The notes under the pieces are model-generated. The model was not told the origin of the DNA. It ran no database searches and worked only from the letters and a program-made list of their open reading frames with translations. Shown here piece by piece: positions 38,326 through 47,640 of a stretch of DNA of 64,000 bases. Location of the stretch: positions 1 through 64,000 of the forward strand of contig NZ_RCHC01000007.1 in the NCBI RefSeq assembly GCF_003664645.1, given 5' to 3'. The DNA comes from Acinetobacter chengduensis (GTDB lineage Bacteria > Pseudomonadota > Gammaproteobacteria > Pseudomonadales > Moraxellaceae). The position numbers were made by a program, and so were the translations under genes. Position 1 is the stretch's first letter; each line of letters starts with the position of its first letter.

Positions 38326-39939
38326 TTAAGCCACTTGTTGACGCTCATTTGCTTGTCGAAGTAAGTCAACCGCTTTTTCCGCAATCATAATTACGGGTGC
38401 ATTGGTGTTACCATTGACCACAGAAGGCATAATTGACGCATCAATGACACGTAAATTTTTGATGCCATGTACCCTTAATTCTGGGTCAACTACGGCCATT
38501 TCATCAATTCCCATCTTACAACTACCGACTGGGTGATAAACCGTATCCACTCGATTGCGTAAAATTTCACGAATATCATCATCTGTTTTAACATTTGCAG
38601 TAAATAAATCTTCTTTGTACATGTCTGCGAGTGCTGGATCTTGCATCAATTGCTGAGTTAATTTAAAGCCCTTCACTAAATCCTCTAAATCTCGATCATC
38701 ACCTAAGAAATTCGGATCAATCAGTAATGGGTCTGAGATTTTATTGCCACTGAGTTTGACACTGCCTCGACTACGCGGATTAAGTAAACATACATGGCAC
38801 GATACGCCATGACTGGCATGAAACTTACGCGCATGGTCATCCACCAAAGCGACCACAAAGTGTAACTGTAAATTAGGAATATCTAACTGCGGATCACTTT
38901 TTAAGAAGCCACCACATTCTGCAAAATTCGAGCTAATCATTCCCCTTCGTTCTTTACGATAACGCTGAATTTGCTTAAACATCGACATTGAACCAGGTAT
39001 AGAAATACCAAAGGTATTTTGCGTGTCTTTAACACTATATCCAAAAATAAAATCGGGGTGATCATGAAAGTTTTTGCCCACACCCGGTAAATGATGCTTT
39101 AACTCAATACCATGCTGTTGTAACTCTGTTTGGTCGCCAACCCCTGAAAGCATTAAAATCTGTGGCGACTGCATTGCCCCTGCACTGAGTAATACTTCTT
39201 TACGTGCTTTAATGGTTTTGACTTGGCCTGCGTGCTCAAGCTGTACGCCCACTGCCGTTTTATGCTCAATGATAATTTTTTGTGTCAGCGCTTTGGTCCA
39301 TACCGTCAAATTAGCGCGTTGCAAATGTGGAAATAAATAAGCACGTGCCGCACTACAGCGCTCACCATTCATGTGAGTCACTTGATATACGCCTAAGCCT
39401 TCCTGCTCCGCCCCATTAAAATCATCTAAAATACGATGGCCCTGACTTTTAGCGGCAGCGATATAACGGGCATGAATTGGGTTATCTGTGCGTAAATCAA
39501 TGACTGACAAGGGGCCCGAATTGCCATGATATTCATTTCGAATGCGTTCATTATTTTCGGAACAAATAAAATAAGGCAGAACTTCTTCGTATGACCATCC
39601 TGTATTGCCTTGAGCTGCCCATGCAGCATAATCGGCCCGATGCCCACGAATATAGATCATGGCATTAATGGCAGACGAACCACCCAAACATTTGCCACGA
39701 GGCTGATAGCCTTTGCGACCATTGAGTCCTTTTTGCGCTACTGTTTCAAAAGCCCAGTTATTAATTTTTGTGGGCAAGCTCATCACACATGCTGCAGGTA
39801 CATTGACTGTCCAACTATCGCCTTGTCCACCTGCTTCTAGCAGACACACAGAAATATTAGGGTCTTCACTTAAACGACTGGCTAATACACAGCCCGCACT
39901 ACCACCGCCGATAATAATGTAATCGAATTCCTGATGCAT
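38326..39939 (-). CDS. GMC-family alcohol dehydrogenase/choline dehydrogenase-like flavoprotein
   Basis: 537 aa. N-terminal FAD motif YIIIGGGSAGCVLASRLSED, GMC signature GKCLGGSSAINAMIYIRG, GAMQSPQILMLSGVG, and C-terminal HPVGSCKMG with NTNAPVIMIAEKA (catalytic His and Asn pair). It is related to AlkJ and BetA and likely oxidises a primary alcohol, passing electrons to the respiratory chain. No signal peptide. Transcribed upstream of the ALDH gene. Confidence 0.88.
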   Translation of the reverse strand: MHQEFDYIIIGGGSAGCVLASRLSEDPNISVCLLEAGGQGDSWTVNVPAACVMSLPTKINNWAFETVAQKGLNGRKGYQPRGKCLGGSSAINAMIYIRGHRADYAAWAAQGNTGWSYEEVLPYFICSENNERIRNEYHGNSGPLSVIDLRTDNPIHARYIAAAKSQGHRILDDFNGAEQEGLGVYQVTHMNGERCSAARAYLFPHLQRANLTVWTKALTQKIIIEHKTAVGVQLEHAGQVKTIKARKEVLLSAGAMQSPQILMLSGVGDQTELQQHGIELKHHLPGVGKNFHDHPDFIFGYSVKDTQNTFGISIPGSMSMFKQIQRYRKERRGMISSNFAECGGFLKSDPQLDIPNLQLHFVVALVDDHARKFHASHGVSCHVCLLNPRSRGSVKLSGNKISDPLLIDPNFLGDDRDLEDLVKGFKLTQQLMQDPALADMYKEDLFTANVKTDDDIREILRNRVDTVYHPVGSCKMGIDEMAVVDPELRVHGIKNLRVIDASIMPSVVNGNTNAPVIMIAEKAVDLLRQANERQQVA

Positions 39940-40066
39940 TTTATTTTCCTTTGGACTTTTTATTTTTGTTTCTGATTATTTAATAGCACACATTACTTAA
40001 ACACTGCATCTATGTTTTTAATTAAATCTCTTTTTTTTATATCAACCATCAAAAGTAAAAATCTGT

Positions 40067-40738
40067 TTAATGCTGTGCAATAAAACCTTGATAGCATAAA
40101 ACCTGAGCGAATGAGTGAACCTGTGAGAATCCTGCATCACTCAATAGAGCAAAAGTTTCTTTCGTGCTTAACGTATAAAAATCGTCCTTTAATCGAGTCA
40201 GCATCGCCTCAACTTGCTTATCTAATAGCCCATTCATCAAACACATTTGCTTTAAAGTTTCGGCTTCTTGCTCGAAATTAAATTGAGTTAAATCGAACGT
40301 TAAAAAGATACCATTCGGCTTCATACTTAAACGTGCAGTATGCATAAACTCAAGCTTCTGTTCAAAGTGAACAAAGTGCGCGACCAAAATTGACAAGACT
40401 GCGTCAAACTGCGGGATGTGTTCAAATTCTGTATGGCTGCCCAAAATAAAATTGACCCGATCATCCTTATTCCAAGTCGCCACATAATCTTTAGCCTTTT
40501 CCAGCATAGGCTGCGAAAGTTCTGTTACGGTAAATCTACATTGCGGAAAGTTCTGTAATAAATAGCCCAATTCATAACCCGTCCCAGCGCCAATAATCAA
40601 TACATGCGCATCTTTGGGCAAATGTACCTTTAATATTGCCAAAATCTGCTGATGGACCAATTCATAACCCGGAATTAATTGGCGGATATGCTGATCATAA
40701 CCATCTACGACCTGCTGATTGCAAAAATCCTTTGCCAC
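40067..40738 (-). CDS. Class I SAM-dependent methyltransferase
   Basis: 223 aa if translation starts at the GTG at 40736-40738, which has an AGGA site 8 nt upstream. A TTG 14 codons earlier (40780) would overlap the upstream gene but lacks a ribosome-binding site. SAM-binding HVLIIGAGTGYELGYL and FTVTELSQPM are typical of the family; substrate is unknown. Follows the DUF2520 gene by 38 nt and is probably co-transcribed. Confidence 0.78.
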   Translation of the reverse strand: MAKDFCNQQVVDGYDQHIRQLIPGYELVHQQILAILKVHLPKDAHVLIIGAGTGYELGYLLQNFPQCRFTVTELSQPMLEKAKDYVATWNKDDRVNFILGSHTEFEHIPQFDAVLSILVAHFVHFEQKLEFMHTARLSMKPNGIFLTFDLTQFNFEQEAETLKQMCLMNGLLDKQVEAMLTRLKDDFYTLSTKETFALLSDAGFSQVHSFAQVLCYQGFIAQH

Positions 40739-40776
40739 AATGCATTTCCTTTCAAATATGTGAGTAGATAAAATAC

Positions 40777-41556
40777 TCAACTCGAATGATGACGTTTTAG
40801 AATCTGCTCACTCATTAATGCATACACTGCTTTTAAATCATCATGGCCTGCCTGCTCTAGCATTTTGCTGTGCATGGCAATAATGTTTTGATCACCACGC
40901 ATTGCAGGACCTGTTTGCATAATTTTGGGGTCAGACTGAGTCGCTTTTTGCGCTGTCTCTAAAATTAATGGATACAGTAGACTAAAATCAACTTGTTTGG
41001 CATCAACAACTTGTTTGGCCATATCATAGCAGTAATTGGTGAAATTACAGGCATATACCGCCGCCAAATGTAAGCTTAGGCGCTGTGTAGAGTCATATTG
41101 ATAAACTCGTGTACTTAATTGCTGTGCCAAAGCCATTAACGTCGCTAAATCGACTTGATGCACAGCTTCAACAAATAAAGGGGTACTTGACCACTCTATT
41201 TCACGCGCCATGCTAAAAGTCTGTAAGGGATAAAATACACCTGCGCGCGTATGAACTGCGGTTAATTGCTGGATATCTGTACTGCCTGACGTGTGAACAA
41301 TGAGCGTATTGGAAAAATACGGATGCAAAGCTTTAATCACCGTGCCAATCGCGCTATCACTTACTGCGATAATAATTAAATCGACCGTTGGATCTAATTG
41401 TGACATTTCTGTAAAAGCTTGAGCACCGACCGCTTGTGCCAGTTGCTGTGCACGTTCAATACTACGGCTGAAAATATTAATGATCTGATGATCGTGTCGC
41501 AATACATGCGCAAAGTGATGTGCTACTCGGCCGGCCCCAATAAAACTAATTCGCAT
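40777..41556 (-). CDS. Rossmann-like/DUF2520 oxidoreductase
   Basis: 259 aa from the chosen Met; a Met six codons upstream is an alternative. The N-terminus is a NAD(P)-binding RISFIGAGRVAHHFAHVL and IIIAVSDSAIGTVIK; the C-terminal helical part (LSLHLAAVYACNFTNYCYDMA) matches DUF2520, related to the hydroxyacid and pyrroline-5-carboxylate reductase group. The reaction is unknown. Confidence 0.83.
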   Translation of the reverse strand: MRISFIGAGRVAHHFAHVLRHDHQIINIFSRSIERAQQLAQAVGAQAFTEMSQLDPTVDLIIIAVSDSAIGTVIKALHPYFSNTLIVHTSGSTDIQQLTAVHTRAGVFYPLQTFSMAREIEWSSTPLFVEAVHQVDLATLMALAQQLSTRVYQYDSTQRLSLHLAAVYACNFTNYCYDMAKQVVDAKQVDFSLLYPLILETAQKATQSDPKIMQTGPAMRGDQNIIAMHSKMLEQAGHDDLKAVYALMSEQILKRHHSS

Positions 41557-41599
41557 TTTTCGCTTCTCATCCATCTTGTAGGGCTAAGCATGCCAAGAA

Positions 41600-41627
41600 A
41601 AAAGGGATGCTTCAATTCATCCCTTTT
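41600..41627 (-). terminator. Terminator of the lipoprotein gene
   Basis: AAAAGGGATG and CATCCCTTTT form a 10-bp stem with a minus-strand T-run, between the lipoprotein stop and the DUF2520 gene. Confidence 0.75.
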
Positions 41628-41682
41628 GATTTATGCAAATTTTAAAAGTAAAGTGATGCTTATTTAGAGCCCAATACTCTGC

Positions 41683-42726
41683 TTAATTGAATAAATTACT
41701 TAAATACACCGTACGCTCTTTGGTTTTTTGCACAAAACACTGACTATATTGAATCGCTTGATTTTGTTTTTCCATATCATTATTCCAATAATCACGCTGG
41801 CGTTGATAAGTTTCAATTTCGCTATCTTTTAAATCATATACTCGTTTTTGCGAAATCACTTTGCAGTCTACATCACGTTTTTCAAACCAATCTGATTGAT
41901 CTTGTTGCTGTACTGTTTTTTGCTCTGGGCTAAAGCGATCCCATGTACTGTTCAATCGCTCTACCACTGCTTTTTGTTCTGCATCGACTTCTTTTTGACG
42001 AATATCCAGCGCTTTCTGTGCCAATGCCATTTGTGCTGCATTCTCTTTATTGTATTCTTCTACGTTTTGCTGGTTCGCTTCAATATTGGCTTTATTGCGT
42101 TTTTGGTAAGCCTCATAATTTACTGCCAATTCTGAAACTTTAGCAGACAATCCAATTAAGCTCGGACTTTCTACCGACAAGCTAATTTCATCATTGTCTG
42201 AGCGTTCCAAACTATATTTAAAGTCTGAGCCACTAATTTTATCGTCTTGAAGTTTTAAAGAACTCCACTCATTTTTAATGGAATCTTGCAACGTATAAGT
42301 ACTCTGCGACTCAGAATCTTCGCCATCACATTCCTCACACGGCTCTTCTAAATAAGCATTTTCTGCACGTTTTTGCAGCCCTTTAGGCAAAGTCGCCACC
42401 AATAAGCTAGTACATTCCAATTGTTTTGCTTGCTCAGGCTGTTCTGTATGCGTGGCAATATGGCTCATCTCAAATTTAATATTTTTGCGGATTTTTTCTA
42501 ATAAAACCTGATCAGACTCATAACCAGATTGGCGTAGCCGTTGATCTAATTGAGATAAATAATCTTCTTTTAAGTGATTTTGGATTTGTTCTATATTTGC
42601 TGGCGCACTACAGCTCCAATCTTGCAGTTTTGCTTTTTCAGCTGTAGTGGTATCTTTTTTGCGAAAATCACATGCGGTAAGCAACAAACTGCTACACACC
42701 ACACCTGTTATAAATACAGATTTCAT
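41683..42726 (-). CDS. Coiled-coil lipoprotein of unknown function
   Basis: 347 aa from the Met at 42724-42726; the upstream 21 codons are not part of a sensible signal. Lipobox LLLTACDF gives a lipidated Cys of about residue 19. The rest is charged and helical, with a long coiled-coil stretch around 215-270 (NKANIEANQQNVEEYNKE and following), a CEECDGED motif mid-protein and a C-terminal SQCFVQ. I recognise no family. It follows the OmpA-like gene on the same strand by 110 nt. Confidence 0.7.
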   Translation of the reverse strand: MKSVFITGVVCSSLLLTACDFRKKDTTTAEKAKLQDWSCSAPANIEQIQNHLKEDYLSQLDQRLRQSGYESDQVLLEKIRKNIKFEMSHIATHTEQPEQAKQLECTSLLVATLPKGLQKRAENAYLEEPCEECDGEDSESQSTYTLQDSIKNEWSSLKLQDDKISGSDFKYSLERSDNDEISLSVESPSLIGLSAKVSELAVNYEAYQKRNKANIEANQQNVEEYNKENAAQMALAQKALDIRQKEVDAEQKAVVERLNSTWDRFSPEQKTVQQQDQSDWFEKRDVDCKVISQKRVYDLKDSEIETYQRQRDYWNNDMEKQNQAIQYSQCFVQKTKERTVYLSNLFN

Positions 42727-42836
42727 TATTTTGAACCAAGCATTGTTATTATTCGCGGCCAATTTAAGCAAATTTTCAAAAAAAAACAAGATTGCTCTCG
42801 TAACATAAAGAACAATCTTATCGTCCTAGACCTATA

Positions 42837-44294
42837 CTATTTTACTTCAGTCACACCTTGCTGATTCACTTCACGTACTTTACCTGTATCGGTATTGAGT
42901 ACTTCAAACTCAATACGGCGGTTTTGAAATTGACCTTCTGGTGTAGAGTTATCTGCTTTGGGTTGCTCTTGACCAAAGCCTTCAGCCTTCAACTGTGCTG
43001 GGTCTACACCCTTGCCCACTAAATAATTTTTAATCGCTTCAGCACGCTTCAAAGACAATGCTTTATTCACCTCAGCATTTCCCACTGAGTCAGTAAATCC
43101 TTTAATAGTTAGGTGTACTTGTGAGGCACGTTGTAAAAGTGCTGCAGCCTGATCCAAAATCGATTGGTTGGCTTTTGGAATTTCGCTTGAACCTGATGCA
43201 AAATTAATAATTTGCATATTCAATGCGGTGGCTACGTCTAAAGCACGAATTCGATCTGGGTTAATACTTGCCAGTGCTTTTTGCGCATTGTTAATGCTGT
43301 TATCTACCGTACTATTGATATCTACAGCCTGCTGTCCAACCACTTTCATATTAGGCACAAGTCCTTTTACTTGTGATATTAAACGACTCGCATCTGCACT
43401 ATTCGTAGCTTGTATAGACAATTGATCCCCCATCCACGTTAAAGATGCATTAGGCACACCTTTTAACAGTTTTAATACCGATGGAATCGATTCTTGATCA
43501 ATAAACTGCGTATGATAAGCTGCATCATTTTCAGCTCCACAGCCCGTAGGATGGGTAAAAATCTGCTTCACCTCATTTTGTAAGATATTTAAATATGAAG
43601 TGTTATTAACATAAACCTGACAGCTAGAGAGCTCACCTTTTGCATTGGTGCTCAATTGGAACTTCGCAGGTTGATTACTGGTACTTTGTACAGGAGCAAC
43701 TGTCTCTGCCTGTTTGCGCTCAGAGCAAGACTTAAACCAAAAACCTGCCAGCAAAGCTAAAATAACTAAGGCAATTAATGCGATCCAAGAACCTGATTTT
43801 TGTTCTTCCACAGGCTCCTCTACATACCTCACTTCTGCCTGATGTACAGTTTCGCCCATCGCAGTATTAATGCCTAAAGCCGCTAATAGACCACCAGCCC
43901 AATGAGGTAAGGCACTTTTTACACTACCAAAATGAGTTTCGATCAAATGTACAATTGCAGCTGGGTCGGTTGAACCTGCTTCAGATTGTAAAAAACCCAT
44001 CGTCGGCATAATAGATTTATTTAAAGTATGTTCAATTTCTGGCACGGGTGCATCGCCTGCGACCGTGGCGATAAACTTTTCTTTCAAAGCACTATTAGAC
44101 TGAAAGATGTCAATTAAGCGTGGGTTCAGTTGATCTGCCAAACTGCTAATTAAACTCGGCTTGGCTTTTAAAATGCTGAGTAAAATAGGGTAAAACTGGT
44201 TCAGTGCATTATTTTTTTCAAATAAATGCTCACTTTCGCCATCTAATACAATGGCTGAAACTTGTTGTTTTAACAGCTCTAATAAATCAGTCAT
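42837..44294 (-). CDS. DUF937/OmpA-domain membrane protein
   Basis: 485 aa. Residues 1-145 look like DUF937 (helical, HWAGGLLAALGIN). One membrane helix lies at about 165-188 (SWIALIALVILALLAGFWF). A BON-like middle region is followed by a C-terminal OmpA/MotB peptidoglycan-binding domain: FASGSSEIPKANQSILD, LTIKGFTDSVGNAEVN, LKAEGFGQEQP, NRRIEFEVL. The topology predicts a cytoplasmic N-domain and a periplasmic OmpA domain anchored in the inner membrane. Function is not known; the downstream lipoprotein may be a partner. Confidence 0.83.
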   Translation of the reverse strand: MTDLLELLKQQVSAIVLDGESEHLFEKNNALNQFYPILLSILKAKPSLISSLADQLNPRLIDIFQSNSALKEKFIATVAGDAPVPEIEHTLNKSIMPTMGFLQSEAGSTDPAAIVHLIETHFGSVKSALPHWAGGLLAALGINTAMGETVHQAEVRYVEEPVEEQKSGSWIALIALVILALLAGFWFKSCSERKQAETVAPVQSTSNQPAKFQLSTNAKGELSSCQVYVNNTSYLNILQNEVKQIFTHPTGCGAENDAAYHTQFIDQESIPSVLKLLKGVPNASLTWMGDQLSIQATNSADASRLISQVKGLVPNMKVVGQQAVDINSTVDNSINNAQKALASINPDRIRALDVATALNMQIINFASGSSEIPKANQSILDQAAALLQRASQVHLTIKGFTDSVGNAEVNKALSLKRAEAIKNYLVGKGVDPAQLKAEGFGQEQPKADNSTPEGQFQNRRIEFEVLNTDTGKVREVNQQGVTEVK

Positions 44295-44425
44295 ACGTAT
44301 ATTCCTTGTTTAGCCTTTTTCTTTTTTCATTTCTTTTCTTTCTAATCTTTTAAAAGTGTAAGCCTGAATATTTTAATGATTGTGAATAATTGTATTTGTT
44401 TGATAAATGGTATTTAAGGCACAAA

Positions 44426-44449
44426 AAAAGTCAGCCGAAGCTGACTTTT
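44426..44449 (-). terminator. Terminator of the pyrB-pyrC' unit
   Basis: AAAAGTCAGC and GCTGACTTTT flank a CGAA loop, with a seven-T run on the minus strand. Confidence 0.88.
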
Positions 44450-44481
44450 AAATGAGATTGAATATTCAATCTCACACAAGC

Positions 44482-45717
44482 TTAAGCCTTAAAGGTTGCT
44501 AGTGCTTTGCCTTTCACTGTTAGGCCAATGAGTGGCGTATTTTTACCATTCGACACGATGCTATCTTTAGTAATGGTCCACTCAAGCTCAGGATCGACCA
44601 ATACCCAACCCACTTCTTGTTCCCAGCGAGTTTGCATTTGAGCGACTGTAGCAGGTTGTACAGTCACTTTTTTCACCCATTCGAGTGGCTCAAGCAAACC
44701 GTCATTGACCAGTTGCACCCCAAATGGAATAAAGGTATCAAATGCAGTAAAACCAGGTTGAGTTTCAGCAAATGGTGCCATTTTTGCAGAACTGCTCAGC
44801 GGTTCGTGATGCGTACAAATCGCATCAATCACGCCATCTTTAATGCCTTGGCGTAACAATACTTTATCTTGCTCAGCACGAAGTGGTGGACGTACATGTG
44901 CCAATGAATTAAAGCCATCAATAAGTTGATCCGTTAAATGCAGTTGGTGCATTGCCACATCACATGTCACGGGTAAGCCTTTTGCTTTGGCATTTTTAAT
45001 CAGCTCAACTGAAGCACCGCAAGATAACAAGCCAAAGTGAGCACGTACACCTGTTGCTTCAATCATCAAAAGATATTTTGCAATTGCGACTGTTTCTGCT
45101 AAAGCTGGAATCATCGGTAGGCCTTGACGCGAAGCAATAAAACCTTCATGCACACAGCCATCTTTTGCAATTTGGTGTTCTTCTGCATAGAACACCACCG
45201 TCATGTTTACACCAGCAGCATATTCTAAAGTGCGAATCACCACATCATCATTGGCAAATGGCGCATTAGCATTTGAAACCGCAGTACAGCCACCTTTTTT
45301 CAAGCCAGCCATATTTGCAGGTTGCTGGCCATTTAAGCCTTGGGTTTGTGCACCAATCACTTGCAAATAAATGCCACCATCTAACATCGCTTTTTCAACC
45401 AAGCCATGAATGAGTGCGCCATTGTCTTGCACGATTGGCTTAGAATCTGGTGGGGTAAATACATGCAAAATACCATTGGCAACGGCCGCTTTACCTTCAG
45501 ATTTAAGCGTACCGTGCTGTTGCTGGCCAGGTTCACGTAAACGTGCACATAAGTCAACCATGGTCGGCATTAACCACTTGCCTTGGCCATTTATCGTTTC
45601 AGCAACATTGTCTGTTGCACCAACCAATTGACCATCTTCAATATAAACCGTTTGTACGCTGTCAGTATTTTGAATCGGGTCTAAGACACGTACATTTTCA
45701 ATTTTTACAATAGTCAT
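44482..45717 (-). CDS. pyrC': Dihydroorotase-like protein lacking the HxH metal site (PyrC')
   Basis: 411 aa from the ATG at 45715-45717, which has an AAGG site; a start 7 codons upstream would overlap pyrB. It has the amidohydrolase layout but MVDLCARLREPG (Cys57, Arg59) replaces the DxHxH metal ligands of active dihydroorotase, so it should not be catalytic. In Pseudomonas an inactive PyrC' of this kind is an essential structural partner of PyrB in a dodecameric aspartate transcarbamoylase. It starts 10 nt after the pyrB stop, consistent with equimolar production. A separate catalytic PyrC should be encoded elsewhere. Confidence 0.85.
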   Translation of the reverse strand: MTIVKIENVRVLDPIQNTDSVQTVYIEDGQLVGATDNVAETINGQGKWLMPTMVDLCARLREPGQQQHGTLKSEGKAAVANGILHVFTPPDSKPIVQDNGALIHGLVEKAMLDGGIYLQVIGAQTQGLNGQQPANMAGLKKGGCTAVSNANAPFANDDVVIRTLEYAAGVNMTVVFYAEEHQIAKDGCVHEGFIASRQGLPMIPALAETVAIAKYLLMIEATGVRAHFGLLSCGASVELIKNAKAKGLPVTCDVAMHQLHLTDQLIDGFNSLAHVRPPLRAEQDKVLLRQGIKDGVIDAICTHHEPLSSSAKMAPFAETQPGFTAFDTFIPFGVQLVNDGLLEPLEWVKKVTVQPATVAQMQTRWEQEVGWVLVDPELEWTITKDSIVSNGKNTPLIGLTVKGKALATFKA

Positions 45718-45727
45718 GACTTCTACC

Positions 45728-46744
45728 TTATCCCGCAACTGCTTCTAACAAACCTTTTTCTTCTAGTTGACCTTGCATTGCTAAAGCCAAAACTGCCATA
45801 CGTACAGCGATACCATTCGTCACCTGATTTAAAATCACAGACTGTGGACCATCAGCAATACTTGAATCAATTTCAACACCACGGTTCATTGGCCCTGGAT
45901 GCATCACGATGCAATCTGGTTTCGCCATCGCAAGACGTTCTTTGTTCAAGCCATACATTTTGTAAAATTCAGCTTGAGACGATAGCGCAGGCGAATCAAT
46001 ACGTTCATTTTGAATACGTAAAGTAATAATCACATCGCAATCTTTAATGCCATCTTCCATATTGTTAAATAGACGAATACCTTCGCCATATTCTTCAAAA
46101 CCATAAGGAAGAAGTGTATTTGGCGCAATCACGCGAATATCTTTACAACCTAGAGTTTGCAGTGCCGCTACATCTGAACGTGCAACACGCGAATGCTTAA
46201 TATCACCAATAATGGCAATGCTAATATCTTCAAAATTTTTTTTAGTTTCACGGCGAATGGTCAGCATATCCAACATGGCTTGGGTTGGATGCGCATGTCG
46301 ACCATCGCCTGCATTAATAATAGCAATGTTTGGGCAAACATCTTTTGCAATAAAGTGGGCAGCACCCGAAGAAGAATGACGAACCACGAAAATATCCGTC
46401 GCCATCGCTTCTAAATTCCACAGTGTATCACGCAGTGTTTCACCTTTAGATGTACTCGAACGAGCAATATCAATGTTTAATACGTTTGCAGATAAACGCT
46501 TTGCAGCAGCTTCAAATGTAGTACGAGTACGCGTTGAATTTTCAAAAAACAGGTTCATTACCGTACGGCCTTCGAGAAGATTATTGGTAATAAGCTGATT
46601 TTGGTCATTAAAAAAGGACTGCGCAGTGTCCAATATTTTTGTGAGAGTTTCTTTAGAAAGACCGTCGATGGTGAGGAAATGTTTTAAGTGACCATCTTGG
46701 TTGAGTTGAATCTGGCTCGGTGTATGCAATGCCGCCAAGTGCAT
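45728..46744 (-). CDS. pyrB: Aspartate carbamoyltransferase catalytic subunit
   Basis: 338 aa, longer at the N-terminus than the 311-aa E. coli chain, like the Pseudomonas type. Carbamoyl phosphate motif [19 protein letters not shown], the [12 protein letters not shown] loop, the catalytic [12 protein letters not shown], and [12 protein letters not shown] are intact. It catalyses carbamoyl phosphate plus aspartate to carbamoyl aspartate. It heads the pyrB-pyrC' operon; no pyrI is seen, in line with the PyrC'-dependent type. Confidence 0.95.
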   Translation of the reverse strand: MHLAALHTPSQIQLNQDGHLKHFLTIDGLSKETLTKILDTAQSFFNDQNQLITNNLLEGRTVMNLFFENSTRTRTTFEAAAKRLSANVLNIDIARSSTSKGETLRDTLWNLEAMATDIFVVRHSSSGAAHFIAKDVCPNIAIINAGDGRHAHPTQAMLDMLTIRRETKKNFEDISIAIIGDIKHSRVARSDVAALQTLGCKDIRVIAPNTLLPYGFEEYGEGIRLFNNMEDGIKDCDVIITLRIQNERIDSPALSSQAEFYKMYGLNKERLAMAKPDCIVMHPGPMNRGVEIDSSIADGPQSVILNQVTNGIAVRMAVLALAMQGQLEEKGLLEAVAG

Positions 46745-47030
46745 GAGAGATTCCTTATCGTTAAGTTAACGCATTATACAGAGAATATTAAAAATTGGCA
46801 GTTGAAGTTTTCAGCAATCGCACAAAAACGTAGCCGAAATAAAAAATCAATTTTCATATTCCTATGTATAAATTCAATTAGATAATTTAAACAATTTCAT
46901 TATAATTGGTCCCTTATTCTATTATTTTATGTCCATATCACTGCAAAGCCCTAACCACGAGCAGTAAGAGCTAGGCGTATTGAAATGCATTTATATTGCT
47001 CACAAATACATCCAATATAAACAGCTATGA

Positions 47031-47393
47031 CTAGCGCAATGCACCAATATAATGGTGCGAAACCTGTGCTTTATAAATTTCGTCCTCAGTGGCCTCATAG
47101 TATGGATCCTCTTGAATTTCTTCAGGAGATGCTTTCTCTGCGATTGGTAATTGAGCTTTTGATGCCTCTTCTACATCTAATTCCATCATCAATTGTAAAC
47201 GTAAACTTAAACGATCAAGTTCGGCATCATGTGCTTGTAAAGCCAACTTAATCACGTGATATGCATATTGTTTATTCTCGACCATATACATCACATCAAT
47301 GACACGAACACCCATACGGCGCATACGTGCATATAAAAGTGTTGCGACTGAAAATATTTCTGAACTACTGGCTGGTTCGAAGTGTTGCATCAT
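47031..47393 (-). CDS. Conserved hypothetical protein
   Basis: 120 aa from the MM pair at 47393, which follows a strong AAAGGGGAAT site; the 18 upstream codons are not supported. Soluble, helical, with an acidic C-terminal half (EEASKAQ..., DPYYEATEDEIY). Family not recognised. It is divergent from rlmKL and about 285 bp from pyrB. Confidence 0.72.
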   Translation of the reverse strand: MMQHFEPASSSEIFSVATLLYARMRRMGVRVIDVMYMVENKQYAYHVIKLALQAHDAELDRLSLRLQLMMELDVEEASKAQLPIAEKASPEEIQEDPYYEATEDEIYKAQVSHHYIGALR

Positions 47394-47640
47394 ATTCCCC
47401 TTTAAATAAATGATCTCAAAAGCGCAAAATTCTAAATATGCGGACACACTCAGGCGCTAGCAGTGGTTAAGCAAAACACATACCAATCACATAAATTCTC
47501 ACCTGATTAAGACCAATATCTAATTTGAATGATTGTGTTAAAAGTTGAATATTTCTTAATGATCGTGTGCAGATGAAGCGCCCAAATAGTCGAAAATACG
47601 TTAAAATAGTCGATTGCTTTTTTTGCTTTTGGAAATTTAC

